A DNA stretch of 64,000 nt from Flavobacterium pallidum (GTDB lineage: Bacteria; Bacteroidota; Bacteroidia; Flavobacteriales; Flavobacteriaceae): assembly GCF_003097535.1 (NCBI RefSeq), contig NZ_CP029187.1, positions 496,001-560,000 on the forward strand, written 5' to 3'. A program made the position numbers and the translations under genes. Shown here one piece after another: positions 58,489 through 64,000 of this stretch (the first letter of the stretch is position 1; every line of letters starts with the position of its first letter). The notes beneath the pieces were generated by a model. That model saw only the letters and a list, made by a program, of their open reading frames with translations. It ran no database searches and was not told the DNA's origin.

Positions 58489-60843
58489 TTAGTCCAGTTC
58501 CTTTTTGGCACGTTTCTTCTCGAACGTCAGCACCAATGCCGGAAGCACAAGCAAATTGGCAAACATGGCAAACAACAACGTCACCGAAATCAGTCCGCCC
58601 AAGGCGATCGTCCCGCTGAAGCTCGACACCGTGAAAATCGCAAATCCGAAAATCAATACGATTGACGTATAAAAAGTACTGATGCCCGTTTCGCGTATAG
58701 CGCTGAAGATCGATTTCTTGACGCGCCCGTCGTTCTGGATCAGGTCGTGCCTGTATTTTGCCATGAACTGTATCGCATTGTCCACAGAAATCCCGAATGC
58801 AATACTGAAAACCAATATCGTCGACGGCTTCAGCGGAATCCCGAAATAGCCCATCAATCCCGAGGTAATGCACAACGGCAATACATTCGTAATCAAAGAT
58901 GCCATTACCATTTTTACAGAACGGAACAAATAGGCCATCAATAATGCAATAGTCAAAATCGCGAAAATCAGCGATTCGATCAGGTTGTCCACCAGATATG
59001 CCGTGCCTTTCTGGAATACCAGCGCTTTGCCGGTCAGGGTCACTTCAAAATTTCCTTTTGGGAAGACTTCATCTACTTTGGCGCGGAGTTTCTTTTCGAT
59101 GAGCGCCATCTTATCGGTCCCAATGTCTTTCATGAACGTTGTAATCCTGATATAATGTGCGGTCGAATCGACATAGCTTTTCATCAGGTTGTCGCCTTTG
59201 CCCTTGCTTTTCATCATGCTTTTGGCGTAGGTCAGCACAAAAGCCTGCTCATTATTATTCGGCAATTGGTAATATTCAGGATTGCCGTTGTAGTAGGTCT
59301 GGTTCAGATATTTGGCAAAATTCACCACCGAAACCGGTTTGGAAAGCTCGGGGATTCCGGCAATCGTCTGCTGCAGCTCTTCTACTTTTTCCAGCGTTTT
59401 CGGGTTAATGGCTTTCCCTTTTTTCTGGTGGATCATGATTTCAAGCGGCATGACACCGTTGAATTCCTTTTCGAAGAACAGAATGTCTTTAAAAAACGAG
59501 GCTGACTTCGGCATTTCCCCGATCAGGCTTCCGGACACTTTCATCTGCGAAACCCCGATCACGCTGAAAACCAGCAACAGTCCGTAAATGCTGTAAATCA
59601 CCGTGCGTTTTGTCCTTACGGTTTTCTCAACCCAGTCCAGCAACGACGAAATATAATTTTTGCTTAAGTGGTACAAATGCTTTTCCTTGGGCACCGACAT
59701 GAAACTGTACATTATCGGGACAACCATCAGCGTAAGTAAATACACTGAAATCACGTTGATTGACGTCACCAAACCGAATTCAAACAGCAAATCATTTCCT
59801 GTAATCATGAATGTCGCAAAGCCAATTGCGGTGGTCATGTTCGTCATTAACGTTGCGACCCCAATTTTAGAAATCACACGCTGCAATGCTTTCGCCTGGT
59901 TGTGGTGTATCTTGATTTCCTGCTGGTATTTGTTGATCAGGAAAATGCAGTTCGTAATCCCGATGACGATGATTAACGGCGGTACAATAGCCGTTAAAAT
60001 CGTGATTTTATAATGGAACATGCCCAGCGTCCCGAAAGACCAGACCACCCCAAAAAGTAAAATCCCGATCGAAATGAATGTCGCACGGAACGACCGAAAG
60101 AAAAAGAAGAAAATCACCGAAACGGTCAGCAACGCAGCCCCAATAAAAAGCCCGATCTCGCCTTTCATATTCTCGGCATTAATCGTCCGGATGTATGGCA
60201 TTCCGGACACGCGCAGGTCGATGTTGGCGGCTTTTTCAAATTTTTCAATCTTCGGAACCAGGTTTTCCACGATGAAAGTTTTCCTCTCCGCGGTATTGAC
60301 GATACTTTTCTTCAGGTAAATTGCTGAACGGATGCTTCCCGATTGTTTATTGAACAGCAATCCTTCATAAAACGGCAAGCGGTTGAACAATTCATCCTTT
60401 ATGGCTGCAAGATATGCCGGGTCATTTGTACGGTTTTGGTCGATCAACGGCACCATTTCAAATTTCTGGGCGATAGTGTCCTTGTGCAGTTTTTTAAGAT
60501 CGTTTAAGGAAACCACCAATTCCACATCAGGGCTTTTTTTCAGGCTGCCCATCAGTTCATTCCAGGCGGCATAAGCTTTTGGCGTGAAAAAAGCATTGTC
60601 CTTTACGCCGATTACGACCAAATTTCCTTCTTCCCCAAACTTATCAAGAAAGTCAGCATATTGCTGGTTTACAATGTGTTTCTGCGGAAGCAGATTTGCT
60701 TCCGTATATGTCATGGCGAGGTTTTTACATTGCCACCCGAGAAAAATCGTGATGGCGGCAATGATACCGAGGATGAAATTCCTGTTCTTTAAAATAATTC
60801 GGGCAACGGCTTCCCAAAATCCCGGATTAATGCGCTTCTTCAT
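58489..60843 (-). CDS. MMPL/RND-superfamily exporter
   Basis: A 784-residue inner-membrane protein with the two-fold RND layout: six membrane segments after each of two large external loops. Seen: [18 protein letters not shown] (first helix), [19 protein letters not shown] (with a typical Asn/Tyr loop), and the second copy [19 protein letters not shown]. This is the hydrophobe-exporter (MMPL/HAE3) type; hopanoid, lipid or pigment export is known for relatives. The ATG at 60843 gives the usual [18 protein letters not shown] start. Confidence 0.9.
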   Translation of the reverse strand: MKKRINPGFWEAVARIILKNRNFILGIIAAITIFLGWQCKNLAMTYTEANLLPQKHIVNQQYADFLDKFGEEGNLVVIGVKDNAFFTPKAYAAWNELMGSLKKSPDVELVVSLNDLKKLHKDTIAQKFEMVPLIDQNRTNDPAYLAAIKDELFNRLPFYEGLLFNKQSGSIRSAIYLKKSIVNTAERKTFIVENLVPKIEKFEKAANIDLRVSGMPYIRTINAENMKGEIGLFIGAALLTVSVIFFFFFRSFRATFISIGILLFGVVWSFGTLGMFHYKITILTAIVPPLIIVIGITNCIFLINKYQQEIKIHHNQAKALQRVISKIGVATLMTNMTTAIGFATFMITGNDLLFEFGLVTSINVISVYLLTLMVVPIMYSFMSVPKEKHLYHLSKNYISSLLDWVEKTVRTKRTVIYSIYGLLLVFSVIGVSQMKVSGSLIGEMPKSASFFKDILFFEKEFNGVMPLEIMIHQKKGKAINPKTLEKVEELQQTIAGIPELSKPVSVVNFAKYLNQTYYNGNPEYYQLPNNNEQAFVLTYAKSMMKSKGKGDNLMKSYVDSTAHYIRITTFMKDIGTDKMALIEKKLRAKVDEVFPKGNFEVTLTGKALVFQKGTAYLVDNLIESLIFAILTIALLMAYLFRSVKMVMASLITNVLPLCITSGLMGYFGIPLKPSTILVFSIAFGISVDNAIQFMAKYRHDLIQNDGRVKKSIFSAIRETGISTFYTSIVLIFGFAIFTVSSFSGTIALGGLISVTLLFAMFANLLVLPALVLTFEKKRAKKELD

Positions 60844-60860
60844 AGCCTTAAAAATGGTTG

Positions 60861-60868
60861 CAAAGGTA
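60861..60868 (-). promoter_or_regulatory. -7 element before the MMPL gene
   Basis: TACCTTTG on the minus strand, 17 bp before the ATG, fits TAnnTTTG. Confidence 0.5.
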
Positions 60869-60969
60869 CATAAAACCAATAAAAAGCATCGGCAAAAAAC
60901 AAAAAAATAGCACGGTTTCAAATGCCCGTTTTAAATTTATATTAAATACCCGAAAACCGATATAATTTA

Positions 60970-60977
60970 TATATTTG
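60970..60977 (+). promoter_or_regulatory. -7 element before the antiporter gene
   Basis: TATATTTG, about 38 bp before the ATG at 61015, fits TAnnTTTG. A second near match lies at 60985-60991. Confidence 0.4.
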
Positions 60978-61014
60978 GTTTCGCATATTTGCAGCCTACC
61001 AAACCAACTGATAT

Positions 61015-63282
61015 ATGAAGAACCTCAAGAATTCGCTTTTTTATATCCTGACCATTTCCGGCTTTTCCGCGCTGATTTACTACATTATTACACAGGGGAA
61101 AAATCTTGAATCCGGTCGCAATATTGTAGCGAAAACTGGTAAAGGCCAATGGGACGAATTCCTGGATTCGATGGCACACAACCTCAGTGAATCTTTGGCC
61201 ATATTATTGCTGCAAATCCTTTCCATCATTTTGGTAGCGAGGGTTTTCGGGTGGTTTTTCCGTAAAATCGGACAGCAATCGGTTGTGGGCGAAATGGTCG
61301 CCGGCATTGTGCTTGGCCCATCGCTCGTCGGGCTGTATTTCCCCGAATTTTCAAACCTGCTTTTTCCGGTAGCGTCATTGCCCAACCTGAAACTTTTCAG
61401 CCAGTTGGGACTGATTTTCTTCATGTTCGTCATTGGAATGGAACTCGACTTGAAAGCCTTAAAAAACAAGGCCAATGATGCCGTAGTCATCAGCCATGCG
61501 AGTATCATTTTTCCTTTTGCTTTAGGTACGGGATTGGGTTATTTCATTTACAGGCAATTTGCACCTCCAGGTGTCGAGTTTTTATCTTTCGCGCTGTTTA
61601 TCGGGATTTCAATGAGTATCACGGCATTTCCCGTTTTGGCGCGTATCGTGCAGGAACGCGGTATTCATAAGACCAAACTCGGAACAATCGTGATTACCTG
61701 CGCTGCTGCAGATGATATTACCGCCTGGTGCATCCTGGCCACGGTGATTGCGATTGTAAAAGCCGGTTCGTTTGTAAGTTCGCTTTATGTCATCGGGATG
61801 GCGATTGCTTATGTTTTCCTGATGCTGAATGTCGTGCGCCCGTTCCTGGCTCGAGTCGGGGAATTAAAGAACTCGCGCCAGAGCATGAGCAAATCAGTCG
61901 TCGCGATTTTTTTCCTGACATTGATTATTTCCGCCTACACTACTGAAATCATTGGGATCCATGCCTTATTCGGAGCGTTTATGGCGGGCGCGATTATGCC
62001 GGATAATGCTAAATTCCGAAGCATCATCATTGATAAAGTCGAAGATTTATCAGTCATCATATTGCTGCCTTTATTTTTTGTGTTCACCGGGTTAAGGACA
62101 AAAATCGGATTGATTGACAGCCCTGAAATGTGGAAAATCACCGGGCTTATCATTGTTGTAGCTGTCGCAGGGAAATTCCTCGGAAGTGCCATTGCAGCGA
62201 AATTTGTCGGCCAGAGCTGGCGCGACAGCCTTACCATCGGCGCCTTGATGAATACCCGCGGACTGATGGAACTTATCGTGCTCAATATCGGAAAAGACCT
62301 CGGTGTGCTTGACGACAGGATTTTTGCCATGCTTGTGATTATGGCTTTGGTGACCACTTTCATGACCGGGCCGGCACTGGACCTCATCAATTTTATCTTT
62401 AAGACCAAAGACGCTCTCGTTCCGGAAGAAATCCAATCGGAATCCAAATTCAAGATCCTGATTTCGTTTGGAAATACAGAAAGGGGGAAAGCATTGTTAA
62501 GGCTTGCCAATAGTTTTGTAAGGAAAGAAAAGGACGATGCTATCGTTACAGCGATGCACCTCACGCTGAGCAACGAACTGCATACATTCAACCTGGAAGA
62601 GCAGGAAAATAAAAGCTTTGCACCGATAGTACATGAATCTGAAGCACTGGACCAAAAGATTATTACGCTTTTCAAGGCATCCAATGACATCGATAACGAT
62701 ATTGTCGAAATTGCCAACCAAGGAGAATATGACCTGTTGCTTGTCGGGCTTGGCCATTCCATTTTTGAAGGCACGCTGCTTGGAAAAGTTTTAGGTTATA
62801 CGACAAGGATCATCAATCCGGACCGGCTTTTGGACAAATTCACCGGAAAAGAAGGGCTTTTTGAAAATTCGCCTTTTGATGAAAGGACGCGCCAGATTAT
62901 TGCCAAAAGTAAAATGCCGGTTGGGATTTTAGTCGATAAAAACCTGGAAAAACTCCAAAATGCCTTCATGCCGATTTTCAGCACCGAAGATGCATTCCTT
63001 TTCGATTACGCGCAAAGGCTGATCCAGAACAACGATGCAAAGATCACGCTGATGGATCCTAACCACGCGATTCGCGACAACAAGGAACTGTATGGCAGAA
63101 TTGATGAGATTGAAAGCCTGAAACCGAATTACATGTCGATGCAGGAAGACCGCACCATGAAAAAAGATTTCCTTGAAAAAATGGACATCATGGTCATCAG
63201 CCTGGAAAGCTGGAAAAAACTTGTGAATTCACAAAGCACGTGGCTGAGCAACATTCCTTCAGTACTGATTATTAAGCCTTAA
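61015..63282 (+). CDS. CPA2-type cation:proton antiporter with UspA-like tail
   Basis: A 755-residue membrane protein. After one N-terminal helix and a short loop, residues about 60-460 hold some 12 membrane segments of a KefB/CPA2 exchanger, with LGPSLVGLYFPEF, GLIFFMFVIGMELDLKALK and TCAAADDITAWC, whose Asp pair is the cation/proton site. Residues about 480-755 are soluble and look like two universal-stress-like domains (KILISFGNTERGKALLRLAN, DLLLVGLGHSIFEGTLLGKV). It probably exchanges Na+ or K+ for H+. The SMR gene follows 8 bp later. Confidence 0.92.
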   Translation: MKNLKNSLFYILTISGFSALIYYIITQGKNLESGRNIVAKTGKGQWDEFLDSMAHNLSESLAILLLQILSIILVARVFGWFFRKIGQQSVVGEMVAGIVLGPSLVGLYFPEFSNLLFPVASLPNLKLFSQLGLIFFMFVIGMELDLKALKNKANDAVVISHASIIFPFALGTGLGYFIYRQFAPPGVEFLSFALFIGISMSITAFPVLARIVQERGIHKTKLGTIVITCAAADDITAWCILATVIAIVKAGSFVSSLYVIGMAIAYVFLMLNVVRPFLARVGELKNSRQSMSKSVVAIFFLTLIISAYTTEIIGIHALFGAFMAGAIMPDNAKFRSIIIDKVEDLSVIILLPLFFVFTGLRTKIGLIDSPEMWKITGLIIVVAVAGKFLGSAIAAKFVGQSWRDSLTIGALMNTRGLMELIVLNIGKDLGVLDDRIFAMLVIMALVTTFMTGPALDLINFIFKTKDALVPEEIQSESKFKILISFGNTERGKALLRLANSFVRKEKDDAIVTAMHLTLSNELHTFNLEEQENKSFAPIVHESEALDQKIITLFKASNDIDNDIVEIANQGEYDLLLVGLGHSIFEGTLLGKVLGYTTRIINPDRLLDKFTGKEGLFENSPFDERTRQIIAKSKMPVGILVDKNLEKLQNAFMPIFSTEDAFLFDYAQRLIQNNDAKITLMDPNHAIRDNKELYGRIDEIESLKPNYMSMQEDRTMKKDFLEKMDIMVISLESWKKLVNSQSTWLSNIPSVLIIKP

Positions 63283-63290
63283 CTTTTGAT

Positions 63291-63620
63291 ATGGCGTGGA
63301 TTTTACTGATTATCGGCGGTTTTTTCGAAGTGGGTTTTGCCACTTGCCTGGGCAAAGCCAAAGAGACCCAGGGAATCATTTCTTCCTTATGGCTTGGCGG
63401 TTTCCTTGTCTGCCTTTCCATCAGCATGGTGCTTTTGTACAAAGCTTCGCAGTCACTGCCGATCGGGACGGCTTATGCGGTCTGGACGGGAATTGGGGCG
63501 GTGGGAACGGTATTGGTCGGGATTTTAATATTTAAGGAACCTGCTGATTTCTGGCGGATGTTTTTCATCACCACACTCATCGCCTCGATCGTAGGATTGA
63601 AAATCGTTTCAACACACTAA
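63291..63620 (+). CDS. SMR-family exporter, Gdx (guanidinium) subtype
   Basis: A 109-residue four-helix protein. GGFFEVGFATCLGKAKE holds the essential membrane Glu (residue 13) of SMR transporters. AVWTGIGAVGTVLVGI and the C-terminal GLKIVSTH match the Gdx (SugE) group, which exports guanidinium, rather than the EmrE drug exporters. Substrate is inferred from these motifs. It seems to share a transcript with the antiporter and overlaps the end of the next minus-strand gene by 4 bp. Confidence 0.85.
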   Translation: MAWILLIIGGFFEVGFATCLGKAKETQGIISSLWLGGFLVCLSISMVLLYKASQSLPIGTAYAVWTGIGAVGTVLVGILIFKEPADFWRMFFITTLIASIVGLKIVSTH

Positions 63621-64000
63621 ATCCCGAAATCAAGTATAAAGCTCAGTTTTATTGAAATATTGTCCTCAAAACGCGGCAATTGGTTTGGCCCATACCTGTA
63701 AAACCCTGACAGCCCGAAACCTTTAAAGATCTGGTTCAGTTCGATCCCGGATTCAAAATAGCCTTTGTCCAGCGTTTTGTATGCGATGCCGAAATGCTGC
63801 TCGGGATGTTCCATATTCCCCCAGCCCATTCTTGACACCAATACCATTGAAGGTCGCACTTTTTTGAACAATTCCACACGCTTGAAACCATGTTTCAGTT
63901 GCAGCATCACATACTGGCTTGAAAAAAATTCATTGAAATACATCGTCTCGAAACTATTTTTCCCGGCCAGTGTAAGGCGCTGCAGCACCTTGTCTTTCGT
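63617..64000 (-). CDS. C-terminal end of a DUF5686-like outer-membrane protein (partial)
   Basis: About 127 C-terminal residues; the frame is open to the window edge, so the start lies outside. The end GFGLSGFYRYGPNQLPRFED then NISIKLSFILDFGI is like the last strands of DUF5686/carboxypeptidase-regulatory-like proteins, which are usually around 800 residues with an outer-membrane barrel. Earlier visible strands (SSQYVMLQLKHGFKR, SMVLVSRMGWGNM) alternate as in a barrel. Function unknown. Confidence 0.75.
   Translation of the reverse strand, partial: TKDKVLQRLTLAGKNSFETMYFNEFFSSQYVMLQLKHGFKRVELFKKVRPSMVLVSRMGWGNMEHPEQHFGIAYKTLDKGYFESGIELNQIFKGFGLSGFYRYGPNQLPRFEDNISIKLSFILDFGI

Noticed and set aside
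61935..62774. 279-residue reverse open frame inside the antiporter gene
   Set aside because: It is fully covered by a convincing CPA2 antiporter on the other strand and shows no motif.

Overview
The window looks like chromosomal DNA of a Flavobacterium-type member of the Flavobacteriaceae (Bacteroidota). The evidence is: promoters of the TTG/TAnnTTTG type; four secreted proteins with type IX secretion (T9SS) sorting domains; a TonB-dependent receptor with an N-terminal carboxypeptidase-regulatory-like domain; lipoproteins whose mature N-termini begin Ser/Asp-rich; a DnaE polymerase carrying an N-terminal DnaQ-like exonuclease; an RND pump fused to a TolC-like protein; and few Shine-Dalgarno sequences. 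I see no phage, insertion sequence, plasmid or CRISPR array. Most genes are housekeeping or envelope genes, with short intergenic regions that carry several kinds of small repeat.

Layout. 1-5.5 kb: hemW (cut by the edge), ruvC, a flippase-like/glycosyltransferase pair, two small exported proteins, tRNA-Asp with a possible small RNA behind it, a DUF58 protein and thioredoxin. 5.7-14.5 kb: a T9SS protein, the 1501-residue dnaE, an RRM protein, a GAF histidine kinase and a lipoprotein. 14.7-19.1 kb: rpsP-rimM, a tRNA methyltransferase, a glutaryl-CoA-dehydrogenase-like enzyme and an SGNH hydrolase. 19.3-22.9 kb (minus strand): mrp, nifU, a flavin reductase, a Coq7-like diiron protein and a 2Fe-2S ferredoxin, which read as an Fe-S assembly plus electron-transfer cluster. 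23-26.7 kb: a lipoprotein, an alkyltransferase-like protein, a LysE exporter, trmB and a glycosyltransferase.

26.6-35.2 kb is the most interesting block. A PhoR/PhoB-like pair is divergent from a TonB receptor, followed by a beta-helix lipoprotein, a protein that is almost only a T9SS sorting domain, and a larger T9SS protein with a matching sorting domain. The first two genes downstream each have a run of 11-bp-phased TAAC-like repeats ending 15-16 bp before the -7 element. This is the geometry expected for an OmpR/PhoB-family activator and suggests a local regulon.

35.3-42.4 kb: a LuxE-like protein, a large T9SS protein, a retropepsin, TatD, an acyltransferase and asparaginase. 42.4-50.4 kb: a divalent-metal resistance operon (metal-binding small protein, CzcA-TolC fusion, CzcB, Zn/Cd P-type ATPase). 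50.5-53.7 kb: tRNA-Ser, an SDR/HxlR divergent pair, a 150-bp inverted-repeat element and an ECF sigma/anti-sigma/CnrX-Spy-like cluster. 54-64 kb: an outer-membrane barrel protein, a PAP2-like protein, rpoN, asnS, an MMPL exporter, a CPA2 antiporter, a Gdx-type SMR exporter and the end of a DUF5686-like protein.

Start codons were chosen by eye from signal peptides, domain starts and promoter positions. Family names come from motif recognition; no database search was run.
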